A stretch of DNA of 64,000 bases from CAVWGP01 sp963754645 (GTDB taxonomy: Bacteria > Pseudomonadota > Alphaproteobacteria > Bin65), in assembly GCA_963754645.1 (NCBI GenBank), contig CAVWGP010000012.1, positions 372,001-436,000 on the forward strand. The letters are read 5' to 3'. Position numbers and translations under genes: made by a program. Below the pieces are notes generated by a model. That model was not told where the DNA came from. It worked only from the letters and a program-made list of their open reading frames with translations, and did not search any database. This document shows, in pieces, positions 50,651 through 60,346 of this stretch (within the stretch, counting starts at the first letter, position 1; each line of letters opens with the position of its first letter).

Positions 50651-52573
50651 TTACCGGCGCGGGATCGATCCGGGAACTGCCGCGTTTTGCCGCCAATCGA
50701 AATAGATGACTGCGGCGCCGAGCCCGGCACCAATCAGGTTGAGCGCCAGGCTGCTGCCGAAAACCTCGAGCGGCAGGAAGAGGCACAGCGCCGCCAGCAC
50801 CGCAAGCGCGCGCCAGGCCCAGCTTAGCGGCCGCCGCATCCAGCCGACGATGGCGGCCGTGCCGAGCACGACGCCGAAGGACGCGAAGGCCAGCTCGGCG
50901 AGGCCGATCCGCCAATCGCCGCGAAACAGCGTGCTCGGCTGGAACACGAAGACGAAGGGGATGACGAAGCAAATCCAGCCGATGCGCATGCCCTCCCACC
51001 CGGTGCGCCAGAAATCGGCCTTGGCAATGCTGGCGGCGGTGAAACTGGCGAGCGCCACCGGCGGCGTGATCATCGACAGCATGCCGTAATAGAGCAGGAA
51101 CATGTGCGCCGCGACCGGCTCGAGCTTGGCCGCGACCATCGCAGGGCCGATCAGCGCGGCGAGCAGGACATAGACCGCGACGGTCGGCATGCCCATGCCG
51201 AGCACGATGCCGATCGCGGCCGTCATGCCGAGCAGCAGCAAGACGTGCGACGACGCGAGCTGGATGAGATAGAGGGTGAGCGCGAAGGACAGGCCGCTCA
51301 ATTGCAGCACGCCGATCGCGATGCCGGCCGCGGCGCAGATGACGACGACCTCGATGCAGGCCGGGCCGGTCGAGGTCAGCGTCCAGGCGAAATCGCGGCG
51401 CGACATGCGCTTGCCGCGATAGCCGACGGTGACGGCGAAAACATACAGCACGGCGCAGGCGAGCAGCGCCGCCTTTTGCGGCGACCAGTTCCACCAGAAC
51501 AGGGCGAGGAAAATCAGCAGGAACGGCAGCGGAAAATACCAGCCGTCGCGCATCACGTCGCGGGCGCGCGGCAGCTCGCTGGGATCGATCAGCTTCAGGC
51601 CCTGCCTTCCGGCGGCGAAATCGCACCACACGTAAAGCGCGAGATAGAACAGCAAGGACGGCGCGATCGCCGCCAGCGCCACCTCGGCATAGGTAATGCC
51701 GAGAAATTCGGCCATGAGAAACGCCGACGCGCCCATCACCGGCGGCACGAGCTGGCCGCCGGTCGAGGACACGGCCTCGACCGCCGCCGCCTGGTGCGGG
51801 CTCATGCCCGAGCGCTTCATCAGCGGAATCGTGATGACGCCGCCCGCGACGACGTTGGCGACGGCGCTGCCCGAGACGAAGCCGAACATGAGCGACGAGA
51901 CCACGGCGATCTTGCCGCTGCCGCCGCGGCTTTTCCCGAACAATGCCAGCGACAGGTCGTTGAAGAAATCCGCGCCGCCGCCGCGCAAGAGTATCTGGCC
52001 GAATAGAATGAAAGGCACCACGACCTCGACGGCGACTTCGAGCGACTTGCCGATGACGCCGTTGGTGTCGACGCCGAGATAGACCGCGAGCCGCTCGGGC
52101 GAGATCGGCCGCGCTTGAAACACGCCGGGGAGCGCGTTGCCGAGCAAGGCATAGGCCACGAAGACGAGGAGGATGATGAGGAACGCCTTGCCAGCGCAGC
52201 GCCGCGCTGCTTCGAGCACGAGCAGCAGGATGAGGCCGCAAACGACGACGCCTTCGGTCGTCGCCATGGGATAGGCGCTGCTCACGACCGGATAGCGCAC
52301 CGTCAAGTAGCCGAGCAGCGCGAAGGACAAGGCGGCCATGACGATATCGTGGATCGCCGCGCCGCGCCCATTCCTGCGCCGCGACGCAGTCACGAGAAAG
52401 GCGAGCGGCAGCGCGGCGGCGAGGCCGGCGGTCCAGATCTGCTCGTTATAGAGCGACCAGCCGGCGGCCTGCGGCAAGTCGAGCGCCCAGACGACGGCGA
52501 TGAGCGTCAGCAGCAGGCCAAGCGCGGTTTCGGCGATCGTCCGGCGCGGCGCGGCTTCCGAATTGTCGTTCAC
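50651..52573 (-). CDS. TRAP transporter fused permease (TAXI type)
   Basis: Inner-membrane protein of 640 residues combining the small (DctQ) and large (DctM) TRAP permease units in one chain. The fused N-terminal helices precede the DctM core with GFVSGSAVANVVAGGVITIP, AVEAVSSTGGQLVPPVMGAS and LGMGMPTVAVYVLLAAL. The C-terminal helices (SLALNLIGAGLGAAVIYF) are typical of the 4TM/12TM class. A TAXI binding protein is encoded immediately upstream. It starts with GTG. TAXI systems are thought to carry dicarboxylates such as glutamate or 2-oxoglutarate, but this one is unassigned. Confidence 0.93.
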   Translation of the reverse strand: MNDNSEAAPRRTIAETALGLLLTLIAVVWALDLPQAAGWSLYNEQIWTAGLAAALPLAFLVTASRRRNGRGAAIHDIVMAALSFALLGYLTVRYPVVSSAYPMATTEGVVVCGLILLLVLEAARRCAGKAFLIILLVFVAYALLGNALPGVFQARPISPERLAVYLGVDTNGVIGKSLEVAVEVVVPFILFGQILLRGGGADFFNDLSLALFGKSRGGSGKIAVVSSLMFGFVSGSAVANVVAGGVITIPLMKRSGMSPHQAAAVEAVSSTGGQLVPPVMGASAFLMAEFLGITYAEVALAAIAPSLLFYLALYVWCDFAAGRQGLKLIDPSELPRARDVMRDGWYFPLPFLLIFLALFWWNWSPQKAALLACAVLYVFAVTVGYRGKRMSRRDFAWTLTSTGPACIEVVVICAAAGIAIGVLQLSGLSFALTLYLIQLASSHVLLLLGMTAAIGIVLGMGMPTVAVYVLLAALIGPAMVAAKLEPVAAHMFLLYYGMLSMITPPVALASFTAASIAKADFWRTGWEGMRIGWICFVIPFVFVFQPSTLFRGDWRIGLAELAFASFGVVLGTAAIVGWMRRPLSWAWRALAVLAALCLFLPLEVFGSSLALNLIGAGLGAAVIYFDWRQNAAVPGSIPRR

Positions 52574-52591
52574 GACGGCGCGGCCGCGCGA

Positions 52592-53551
52592 CTATTTCGG
52601 CCATAGGCCTCGCTTGGTGAAGGCGGCGACGGCGCCGGCGTGGTGCGCCATCGGCTGGCGCTTGGCCATCTGCGCCGGATCGAAGAGCTCGAAGGTCGGC
52701 ATGCCGGCGGCGAGCGCCGCCTTGTTGTCGAGCATGACCTCGACCACTTGCGCCACGACCTCGTCCTTCACGTGCTTGCCGGCGAGCAGCAGGTAATCAT
52801 AGGCCAGGGTCCGCGTCGTCGTCTCGATGCCGGCGAGGCCGGGCCGCGGCTCGACCGTCATGAGATAGGCCTCGGGCAGCAGCTTTTTCATCGCCGCCAT
52901 GTCGGCGGGCGCGTCCGACATCTGGAGGAAACGGATGCCGCCGACCGAGGCGTGCGCCTCCTGCACCTGCCCCGCGCCGAGCGCGAAAAACGCCGCATCG
53001 GCCTTGCCGGCGATGAAATCCTGCGCGCCGCGCACGACATTGGGCACCAGGACGGGCGTGATGTCCGCCGGCGTCAAACCGCCATTCGCGAGATAGGCAT
53101 CGACGATGCCCTTGATCGTCACTTGCGCGGTGTAGCCGTAGGTGATGCGCTTGCCCTTGAGATCGGCGACGGTTTTCAGGCTCGAATCCTTGCGCACGAA
53201 GAAGCCGTTGCGAAACGGAAACAGCACGCCGACGACGCGCAGATTGTCCTGCTTGCGGCCGGCGAACGGCCCCGATCCGGCCGCCGCCTCCTTGGCCTCG
53301 ACGACGTTGGCGATGCCGAAATCGATTTCGCCGTTGTCGATCAGCGGCAGATAGGCGCTGGTGCCCGCCGCCGGCTGCACGCTGGCGCGCACGCCGCCTT
53401 TTTCCGCCAGCACCTTGGCGATCGCGGCGCCGATCGAGTAGCCGAGCGTGCCCTGCCCCATCGTGCCGATGCCGAGCTGCTGCGCCGACAGCGGTGCCGC
53501 GGCGGCCATGCATGCGCCGATCGAAAGCGCAGCCAGCGATATGAATTTCAT
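52592..53551 (-). CDS. TAXI family TRAP solute-binding protein
   Basis: Periplasmic binding protein of 319 residues with signal MKFISLAALSIGACMAAAAP. Family blocks: LGIGTMGQGTLGYSIGAAIA, SVQPAAGTSAYLPLIDNGEI, DFGIANVVEAKEA and LKGKRITYGYTAQVTIKG. It is 18 bases upstream of the fused permease gene and forms a complete two-gene TAXI-TRAP transporter with it. A strong GGGGAGG ribosome-binding site precedes the start. Confidence 0.93.
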   Translation of the reverse strand: MKFISLAALSIGACMAAAAPLSAQQLGIGTMGQGTLGYSIGAAIAKVLAEKGGVRASVQPAAGTSAYLPLIDNGEIDFGIANVVEAKEAAAGSGPFAGRKQDNLRVVGVLFPFRNGFFVRKDSSLKTVADLKGKRITYGYTAQVTIKGIVDAYLANGGLTPADITPVLVPNVVRGAQDFIAGKADAAFFALGAGQVQEAHASVGGIRFLQMSDAPADMAAMKKLLPEAYLMTVEPRPGLAGIETTTRTLAYDYLLLAGKHVKDEVVAQVVEVMLDNKAALAAGMPTFELFDPAQMAKRQPMAHHAGAVAAFTKRGLWPK

Positions 53552-53690
53552 GATTGGGCCTCCCCAGCAGCCACGACGCTATTTTCGGCGGTGATAGGCC
53601 CGGGCGCCGCTCTTGGCAAGCCGGCGCGGGCCTTGCGGCGCGCGGCGCTCGCGATCATTCTCGTCCGGTCGCAAAACCGGGAGTTCCGCC

Positions 53691-55202
53691 ATGCTTGAAA
53701 ACAAACGCCGCGCCGGCCTCGGCCGCCTGAGCCTGCTGGCCGCCATCGCCCTCGCGGTTTCCGCCGGCGCCGCGCGCGCCGACCGCGCCAACCTCGTCGT
53801 CGATCTCGTCAACGAGCCGGCGACGCTCGACCCGCACATGCAGGCGAACCACGACAGCTTCGTCGTCTACCGCAATATTTTCGACAATCTGCTGACGCGC
53901 GACGACGACGGCCGCATCGCGCCGCAGATCGCCACCGCCTGGCGGCAGATATCCGACACCGAGATCGAGTTCGACATCCGCCAGGGCGTGACGTTCCATG
54001 ACGGCAGCAAGCTCACCGCCGACGACGTGGCGTTCAGCGTGACGCGCATCGTCAATCCCGAGCTGCGCAGCCCGCAATTGCCGAACTTCAACCGCATCAC
54101 CGGCGCCACGGCCATCGGCGCCGACAAGGTCCGCATCCGCACGGCGAGCGTCTATCCCGTCCTGCTCGCCCAGCTCGTGAATTTGTCGATCGTGCCGCGC
54201 GCCGCGGTCGAGCGCGCCGGGCGCGAGGCGTTCTCGCAGAACCCGGTCGGCAGCGGGCCCTACCGCTTCGTCGAGTGGCGGCGCGGCGTGCGGGTGAGTC
54301 TCGCGGCCAATGCCGATTATTGGGGCGCCAAGGGACCGTTTCCGCGCGCCGAGTTCAACGCCATTCCCGACGCGGCGACGCGCGTCGCCAATTTGCGCAC
54401 CGGCCGCAGCGACCTGGTCGTGACGCTCAATCCCGACCAAATCGCGACGCTGCGCAACGACAGCCGCGCGCAAGTGGTCTCGGTGCTGAGCGAGCGCGTC
54501 GCCGTGTTGCGCATCAACACGCTGAACGGGCCGCTCGCCGATATCCGGCTGCGGCGCGCGATCTGGCACGCCATCGATCGCGATCTCATCGTCGGCTCGC
54601 TGCTTGGCGGCCTCGACCGTGTCGTGCCGATTTTCGGCTCGCCCGCCTCATTCGGCTGGGTCGAGGGCATCGAAGGGCCGCGCTACGATCCGGCGCTTGC
54701 CAAGCGGCTGGTGCAAGAGGTCGGCACGGTGCCCGAGCTGGTGTTCAACACCGCGCCGGTCTTCGATCAACGCATCGTCCAGGCGATCCAGCAGATGTTG
54801 GGCGAGGCCGGCCTGCGCGTGCGGATCGCGAGCTTCGACACCGCGACCTATATGCGGCGCGCCACCGGCAAGCCCGAGGACGCCGGCGACCTGGCCATGG
54901 AGCGCTGGACCTGCACCTGCCAGGACGTTGAGGGCATCCTCGAGCCGCTGTTCCGCAGCACGTCGATCTGGGCGCGCTACCGCAATCCCGAGATGGACAG
55001 GCTGCTCGACGCCGGCCGCACGACGCTCGATCCGGCGGCGCGCCTCGCCGCCTACCGGCAGGTCTATCAGCTGATCGCCCGCGATCACGCCACCATCCCG
55101 CTCTATCAGCAAGCCGTCGTCTACGGCACGACGAAACAGCTCGTGTGGAAACCGACGCCGAACGAAGGCATGTTCATCGCCCGCATGCAGTGGCGCGACT
55201 AG
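53691..55202 (+). CDS. ABC transporter family 5 (peptide/nickel-type) substrate-binding protein
   Basis: Periplasmic binding protein of 503 residues (SBP_bac_5). Signal segment RLSLLAAIALAVSAGAARA, then the characteristic VDLVNEPATLDPHMQANHDS, FDIRQGVTFHDGSKLTADDV and NPVGSGPYRFVEWRRGV. Ligands of this fold are short peptides, nickel complexes or other small organics. No permease or ATPase genes are adjacent. The start at 53691 has GGGAG upstream. It leads a plus-strand series of metabolic genes. Confidence 0.92.
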   Translation: MLENKRRAGLGRLSLLAAIALAVSAGAARADRANLVVDLVNEPATLDPHMQANHDSFVVYRNIFDNLLTRDDDGRIAPQIATAWRQISDTEIEFDIRQGVTFHDGSKLTADDVAFSVTRIVNPELRSPQLPNFNRITGATAIGADKVRIRTASVYPVLLAQLVNLSIVPRAAVERAGREAFSQNPVGSGPYRFVEWRRGVRVSLAANADYWGAKGPFPRAEFNAIPDAATRVANLRTGRSDLVVTLNPDQIATLRNDSRAQVVSVLSERVAVLRINTLNGPLADIRLRRAIWHAIDRDLIVGSLLGGLDRVVPIFGSPASFGWVEGIEGPRYDPALAKRLVQEVGTVPELVFNTAPVFDQRIVQAIQQMLGEAGLRVRIASFDTATYMRRATGKPEDAGDLAMERWTCTCQDVEGILEPLFRSTSIWARYRNPEMDRLLDAGRTTLDPAARLAAYRQVYQLIARDHATIPLYQQAVVYGTTKQLVWKPTPNEGMFIARMQWRD

Positions 55203-55284
55203 GCTTGCTCCCGGCCGGCTTGCGGCGCAATCGGCGCCGTGCTCAATACGGATCGCGTCTCACTCAATCGGGGACATTCGCCGC

Positions 55285-56451
55285 ATGGCTTGGACACCGC
55301 ACACGCTCTTGCCGACCAGCCTGGTCGGCTCTTATCCGCAGCCCGACTGGCTGGTCGATCGCGACAATCTGCGCGGCCGGTTTCCGCCCCGCGTGCGGGC
55401 GAAGGAGCTGTGGCGCGTCGATCCGAAATTCATCGAGGAGGCGCAGGACGACGCCACGCTGCTGGCGATCCGCGACCAGGAGCGCGCCGGCATCGATATC
55501 GTCACCGACGGCGAGATGCGGCGCGAGAGCTATTCGAACCGCTTCGCGACCGCGCTCGAAGGCATCGATATCGACAAGCCGGGCACGGCGCTCGACCGCT
55601 CGGGCCACGCCAATCCGGTGCCGCGCATCGCCGGCAAGATCCGGCGCAAATATCCCGTCGAGGTGCGCGACACCGAGTTCCTGCGCCGCAGCACCGACCG
55701 CATGATCAAAATGACCGTGCCCGGCCCCTTCACCATGAGCCAGCAAGCGCAAAACGATTTTTACAAGCACGTCGCCGACGCCGCGATGGACTACGCCAAA
55801 GCGGTCAACGAGGAGATCAAGGATTTGTTCGCCGCCGGCGCCGACATCGTGCAGATCGACGAGCCCTATATGCAAGCGCGCCCGGAAAAAGCGCGCGAAT
55901 ACGGGCTCGCCGCGCTGCAGGCGGCGCTCGATGGCGTCAAGGGCACCACGGCGGTGCATATTTGCTTCGGCTATGCCGCGATCATTCACGAGCGGCCGAG
56001 CGGCTATTCCTTCCTGCCCGAGTTTCAGAATTGCGCGGTGCATCAGGTTTCGATCGAAACCGCGCAGTCCAATCTCGATACCGCCATCCTGAAAAAATTG
56101 CCCGACAAGCAAATCATCCTCGGCACGATCGATCTCGAGGACATGACCGTCGAATCGCCCGAAACCGTCGCCGACCGCATCCGGCGCGCGCTGCCGAACT
56201 GCCCGGCGAGGCGCCTGATCGTGGCGCCCGATTGCGGCATGAAGTACCTGCCGCGCGAGGTCGCCTACGGCAAGATGGTCGCGATGGTGCGCGGCGCCGA
56301 GATCGTGCGCACGGAATTGGCCGCGAAGGGCGCGACCGCGAAAGGCGCGGCGGCGAAGCCCGCCGGCCGCGCGCCCGACATCCGCGGCAAGAAACCGCCG
56401 AAAGCAAAGGCAAAAGCCAAGGCGAAAGCCGCCAAGAAAGGCCGGCGCTAA
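55285..56451 (+). CDS. MetE C-terminal-like (cobalamin-independent methionine synthase family) protein with basic tail
   Basis: Cytoplasmic TIM-barrel protein of 388 residues similar to the catalytic half of MetE and to UROD-like enzymes. It starts MAWTPHTLLPTSLVGSYPQP; zinc-ligand candidates are in VHICFGYAA and APDCGMKYL, and DGEMRRESY, KMTVPGPFTMS and DIVQIDEPYM are family blocks. After about residue 345 comes a low-complexity Lys/Ala tail (KAKAKAKAKAAKK), uncommon in this family. Single-domain relatives transfer methyl or thiol groups on various substrates; here the acceptor is unknown. Confidence 0.85.
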   Translation: MAWTPHTLLPTSLVGSYPQPDWLVDRDNLRGRFPPRVRAKELWRVDPKFIEEAQDDATLLAIRDQERAGIDIVTDGEMRRESYSNRFATALEGIDIDKPGTALDRSGHANPVPRIAGKIRRKYPVEVRDTEFLRRSTDRMIKMTVPGPFTMSQQAQNDFYKHVADAAMDYAKAVNEEIKDLFAAGADIVQIDEPYMQARPEKAREYGLAALQAALDGVKGTTAVHICFGYAAIIHERPSGYSFLPEFQNCAVHQVSIETAQSNLDTAILKKLPDKQIILGTIDLEDMTVESPETVADRIRRALPNCPARRLIVAPDCGMKYLPREVAYGKMVAMVRGAEIVRTELAAKGATAKGAAAKPAGRAPDIRGKKPPKAKAKAKAKAAKKGRR

Positions 56452-56465
56452 CCGCGGCCTCCGGC

Positions 56466-56696
56466 ATGACGCCGCTCACCCGCGAGGATCGCGACGGCGT
56501 CGCGCTTCGCCACATCCACCGGCCGCCGGTCAACGCGATCGACGTGGCGATGACCGGGGAATTCCGGCCGCTGCTTAGCGCGCTCGAAACCGCGCCGGGC
56601 GAACGGCTCGTCGAGCGCGCGGTCGTACAGGCGCTCGCCGCCGTGCGGCACATCGTCGAAACCGAATCCGATCCGATGCTGAAGAGTTTTACGTGA
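56466..56696 (+). pseudogene. Internally deleted enoyl-CoA hydratase (crotonase) remnant
   Basis: A 76-codon frame begins like a crotonase (MTPLTREDRDGVALRHIHRP, PVNAIDVAM, FRPLLSALETAPG) and then jumps to a sequence like the C-terminal helices (ERLVERAVVQALAAVRHIVE, TESDPMLKSF). The ~180 residues between, including the oxyanion-hole and catalytic region, are missing. It ends 7 bases before the transporter gene, so it may still be translated but cannot form the normal fold. Confidence 0.6.
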
Positions 56697-56703
56697 GCGG
56701 CGC

Positions 56704-57885
56704 ATGGCCGGCGGATTCTCGATTCAGGCGCTGACCGCGGGACTGCTCACCGCCTTCGTCGGTTTTGCCAGCACCTTTGCCGTCGTGGTGAAAGGCCTCA
56801 CATCGGCCGGCGCATCGCCGGCCCAAGCCGCATCGGGGCTGATGGCGGTATCGGTCGCCATGGGCTTCGCCGGCATCTATCTCAGCCTCAAAACTCGCAT
56901 GCCGATCAGTGTCGCATGGTCGACGCCGGGCGCGGCGCTGCTCGCCGCATCGGGCGCCGTCGAGGGCGGTTTCCCGGCTGCGGTCGGCGCCTTTCTGGTG
57001 ACCGGCTCCTTGATCGTGCTCGCGGGATTTTGGCGGCCGCTCGGCCGCTGGGTCGCCGCGATTCCGGCGCCGCTGGCCAACGCCATGCTGGCCGGCATTC
57101 TCCTCGGCCTCTGCCTGGCGCCGATCCGCGCCATCGCCGAGGCGCCGCTGCTCGGTTTGCCCATCGTCCTGGTGTGGGCCGCGGTCGGGAAATTCCGCAA
57201 GCTCTACGCGGTGCCGGCCGCCGTCCTCGTCACCGTCGCGCTCATCGTCGCGACCGTGGACCTGCTGCCGCTGCGCGGCGACGCGCTGTGGCCGCAGCCG
57301 GTTTTCGTGACGCCGAGTTTTTCCTTCGCCGCGATCGTCGGCACGGCCTTGCCGCTCTTCATCGTCACTATGGCGTCGCAGAATATTCCCGGCATTGCCG
57401 TGCTCGCGGTCAACGGCTACCGGCCCGACCCGAGCCCGCTGCTGCGCACGACGGGACTGTTCACCGTCGCCTCGGCGCCGTTCGGCGCGCACGCCGTCAA
57501 CCTCGCCGCGATCACGGCCGCACTGTGCGCCGGCGAGAGCGCGCATCCCGACCGGGCGCGGCGCTATTGGGCCGCCGTCGTCGCCGGCGCCGGCTATGCC
57601 GCGTTCGGCCTTTTGGCCAGCGCGGCAACGGCCTTCATCGGCGCCTCGCCGCCGATCTTGATCGAGGCCGTCGCCGGACTGGCCTTGCTGGGCGCTTTCG
57701 GCGCCGCCATGCTCGGCGCCATCGCCGAACCGCGCGACCGCGAGGCCGCCATCGTCACCTTCATCGTGAGCGCGTCCGGGCTTACCTTCTTCGGCATCGG
57801 CGGAGCATTTTGGGGCCTCGTCGCCGGCGGCGCGATGCTGGCACTCGCGCGCTGGCGCGAGCCAGTTTCGGGGGGAACGCCATGA
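56704..57885 (+). CDS. benE: BenE family benzoate-type transporter
   Basis: Inner-membrane secondary transporter of 393 residues with about twelve helices. BenE features: AGLLTAFVGFASTFAVVVKG at the start, MPISVAWSTPGAALLAASGA, and MASQNIPGIAVLAVNGYRPD in the middle. BenE members import benzoate or related aromatic acids by proton symport. Its stop overlaps the start of the FAD-oxidase gene (ATGA), so the oxidase may act on the imported compound; this link is an inference. Confidence 0.9.
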   Translation: MAGGFSIQALTAGLLTAFVGFASTFAVVVKGLTSAGASPAQAASGLMAVSVAMGFAGIYLSLKTRMPISVAWSTPGAALLAASGAVEGGFPAAVGAFLVTGSLIVLAGFWRPLGRWVAAIPAPLANAMLAGILLGLCLAPIRAIAEAPLLGLPIVLVWAAVGKFRKLYAVPAAVLVTVALIVATVDLLPLRGDALWPQPVFVTPSFSFAAIVGTALPLFIVTMASQNIPGIAVLAVNGYRPDPSPLLRTTGLFTVASAPFGAHAVNLAAITAALCAGESAHPDRARRYWAAVVAGAGYAAFGLLASAATAFIGASPPILIEAVAGLALLGAFGAAMLGAIAEPRDREAAIVTFIVSASGLTFFGIGGAFWGLVAGGAMLALARWREPVSGGTP

Positions 57886-59255
57886 CGCAAACTTCGGCCG
57901 CCACCAAGCGCAAGCTGGCCGCCTTGCGGCGCGATATTGCCGGCATCAAGATCGAGGATCGTCCGAACCTCGTGCGCACCAAGTCGCGCGATTTTTTCTG
58001 GTACAGCCCGATCCTGTTGCAGCAGCTCGATCGTTGCCGCGCCGATCTCGTCGTCCAGCCGGCGGACGAGGCGGAACTGATCCGCGCCGCGGCCGCGATC
58101 GCCAAGCACCGGCTGCCCGTCACCGTGCGCGGCGGCGGCACCGGCAATTACGGCCAATGCGTGCCGCTGCAAGGCGGCGTGATCCTGGACGTGACCGACC
58201 TCGACAAGGTGATCGCCATCCAGCCGGGCTCGGTGCGCGTCCAGGCCGGCGCCCGCATCGGCGCGCTCGAAACCGCGGTGCGCGCGACCGGGCAGGAAAT
58301 TCTCATGTACCCTTCGACCAAGCGCATCGCGACGATCGGCGGATTCATTTCGGGCGGTTCCGCCGGCATCGGCTCGGTGCGGCACGGGCTGCTGCGCGAC
58401 CACGGCAATATTTCGCGCATCAAGGTCGTAACCCTCGAAGAAGTGCCGCAACTCATCGAGTTGACCGGCGCCGACATCCAGAAGGTGCATCACGCTTACG
58501 GCACCAACGGCATCATCGTCGAACTCGATCTCCGGCTCGACCGCGCGCACGATTGGGTGCACACGATTCATCTGTTCGATCGCTACGAAGCGGTGCTGAA
58601 ATTCGGCGTCGCCGCCTGCACGCCGGAGCTCGATATTTTTTTGCTGACCACGGTCGAGCGCCGGTTCCAGCCGTTCTACATGCATATCGCCGAATTTTTT
58701 CCGCCCGGCGCCGACGCGATGTTCGCCATGGTCGATCCCGGCTCGATCGCCGAATACGAGGCGCTCGCCGCGCGCTTCGGCGGCCGCCGCTCGCTCGCGA
58801 TGCCCGAGGCGAACCTGGCCGCCAACCGCGTGCCGCCGGCCTACGAATGCGCCTACAATCACACGACCCTGCACGCGCTCAAGCTCGACCGCTCCTGGAC
58901 CTATTTGCAGCTCGCGTATCCGCAGCCGTTCGACATCGATCTCGTCGCGCGGCAGATGGCGCGATTCGGGGGCGAGGTGCTCATGCACCACGAATTCGCC
59001 AAGCCGGCCGAAGGCTATATCGCGCTGAGCCTGCCGCTGGTGAAATTCACCACCAAGGCGCGCATGTACGAGATCATCCGCAGCCTCGAGGCCGACGGCT
59101 GCAGCGTGTTCGATCCGCATGTTTATACGATCGAGGAAGGCGGCATGAAGACGATCGACGCCGCCCAGATCGAGTTCAAGAAGCTGGCCGATCCGCACGG
59201 CCTGATAAATCCGGGCAAGACGACCGGCTGGAAAAAAGAGATGGCGCGGGCGTGA
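57882..59255 (+). CDS. FAD-binding oxidase (FAD_binding_4 family)
   Basis: Flavoprotein of 457 residues related to GlcD-type 2-hydroxyacid oxidases. The FAD-binding domain shows LPVTVRGGGTGNYGQCVPLQ, PSTKRIATIGGFISGGSAGI and DLTDLDKV-like segments; the protein ends with DPHGLINPGKTTGW. The central region (ERRFQPFYMHIAEFFPPGAD) differs from classical GlcD. It overlaps the benE stop by 4 bases and is followed by a binding-protein gene. The substrate is probably a small acid, not determinable here. Confidence 0.88.
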   Translation: MTQTSAATKRKLAALRRDIAGIKIEDRPNLVRTKSRDFFWYSPILLQQLDRCRADLVVQPADEAELIRAAAAIAKHRLPVTVRGGGTGNYGQCVPLQGGVILDVTDLDKVIAIQPGSVRVQAGARIGALETAVRATGQEILMYPSTKRIATIGGFISGGSAGIGSVRHGLLRDHGNISRIKVVTLEEVPQLIELTGADIQKVHHAYGTNGIIVELDLRLDRAHDWVHTIHLFDRYEAVLKFGVAACTPELDIFLLTTVERRFQPFYMHIAEFFPPGADAMFAMVDPGSIAEYEALAARFGGRRSLAMPEANLAANRVPPAYECAYNHTTLHALKLDRSWTYLQLAYPQPFDIDLVARQMARFGGEVLMHHEFAKPAEGYIALSLPLVKFTTKARMYEIIRSLEADGCSVFDPHVYTIEEGGMKTIDAAQIEFKKLADPHGLINPGKTTGWKKEMARA

Positions 59256-59319
59256 TCGCGGTTCCGTTTCGGGCGCAGATTACCTAAGCTCGCCCTTAGA
59301 AATCAGCAGGAGGACTCCG

Positions 59320-60333
59320 ATGACCGCAAGAATTCTCAGCTCGACGATCGCCCTCGGTGTCGCGGCGGCGCTGGCGCTGCCCGCCCTGGCCCAGGACAAG
59401 GCCGTGTTCGCCACCAACTGGCGCGCCCAGGGCATGCATGGCGGCTTCTATCAAGCGCTCGCCGACGGCACCTACAAAAAATTCGGCCTCGACGTGACGA
59501 TCGAGATGGGCGGGCCGCAGGTCAACAACCGGCCGCTGCTGCCGGCCGGGCGCATCGATTTCCTGATGGCGGGCAATCTGCTGCTGTCGTTCGAAAACGT
59601 GAAGAACAAGATCCCGACCACGGTCGTGGCCGCGATCTTCCAGAAGGACCCGCAAGTCCTGATGGCGCATCCCGGCCAATACAAGACCTTCGCCGATCTC
59701 AAGAAAGCGAAGGGCATCCTGGTCTCCAAGGACGGGCAATTCAGCTATTGGCTGTGGATGAAGGCCGAACACGGCTTCAAGGACGAGCAGATCAAGCCCT
59801 ACAACTTCAATCTCGGCCCCTGGCTCGCCGACAAGGCGCTCGTGCAGCAGGGCTATGCCACGTCCGAGCCGTCGTCGGCCGAGAAGGCGGGCGTCAAGCC
59901 GGACATTTTCTTGCTCGCCGACAATGGCTGGAACACCTACAGCACGACGATCGAAACGCGCACCGAGCTGGTCGAGAAGAATCCCGCCTATGTGCAGCGC
60001 TTCGTCGATGCCTCGATGATCGGCTGGTACAATTTCCTCTACGGCGACCGCAAATTGGCCAAGGCCGCGATCCGCAAGGCCAATCCGGAAATGACCGACG
60101 AGAAGATCGATGAGGAAGTGGCGACCGCGGCGCGGCTCGGCATCGTCGACAGCGGCGATGCGCTGACCAAGGGCATCGGCGCGCTCAACGCGGCGCGGGT
60201 CAAGGATTTTCACGACAAGATGGTCAAGGCCGGCATCTACAAGGCCGGCGACATCGACGTTGCCAAGGTCGCGACCGACAAGTTCGTGAACAAGGGCATC
60301 GGCCTCGACGTGAAGAAGGCGCTCGGAAAGTAG
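59320..60333 (+). CDS. NMT1/TauA-like ABC transporter substrate-binding protein
   Basis: Periplasmic binding protein of 337 residues, with signal MTARILSSTIALGVAAALAL. The nitrate/taurine/thiamine-precursor type is shown by FATNWRAQGMHGGFYQALAD, YKKFGLDVTIEMGGPQVNNR and LLLSFENVKNK. Such proteins deliver sulfonates, pyrimidine precursors or aromatic acids to a two-component ABC permease, which is not in this window. AGGAGG precedes the start. Its place in the benE/oxidase cluster suggests a shared substrate class. Confidence 0.9.
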   Translation: MTARILSSTIALGVAAALALPALAQDKAVFATNWRAQGMHGGFYQALADGTYKKFGLDVTIEMGGPQVNNRPLLPAGRIDFLMAGNLLLSFENVKNKIPTTVVAAIFQKDPQVLMAHPGQYKTFADLKKAKGILVSKDGQFSYWLWMKAEHGFKDEQIKPYNFNLGPWLADKALVQQGYATSEPSSAEKAGVKPDIFLLADNGWNTYSTTIETRTELVEKNPAYVQRFVDASMIGWYNFLYGDRKLAKAAIRKANPEMTDEKIDEEVATAARLGIVDSGDALTKGIGALNAARVKDFHDKMVKAGIYKAGDIDVAKVATDKFVNKGIGLDVKKALGK

Positions 60334-60346
60334 CAATTCCCGGCGC

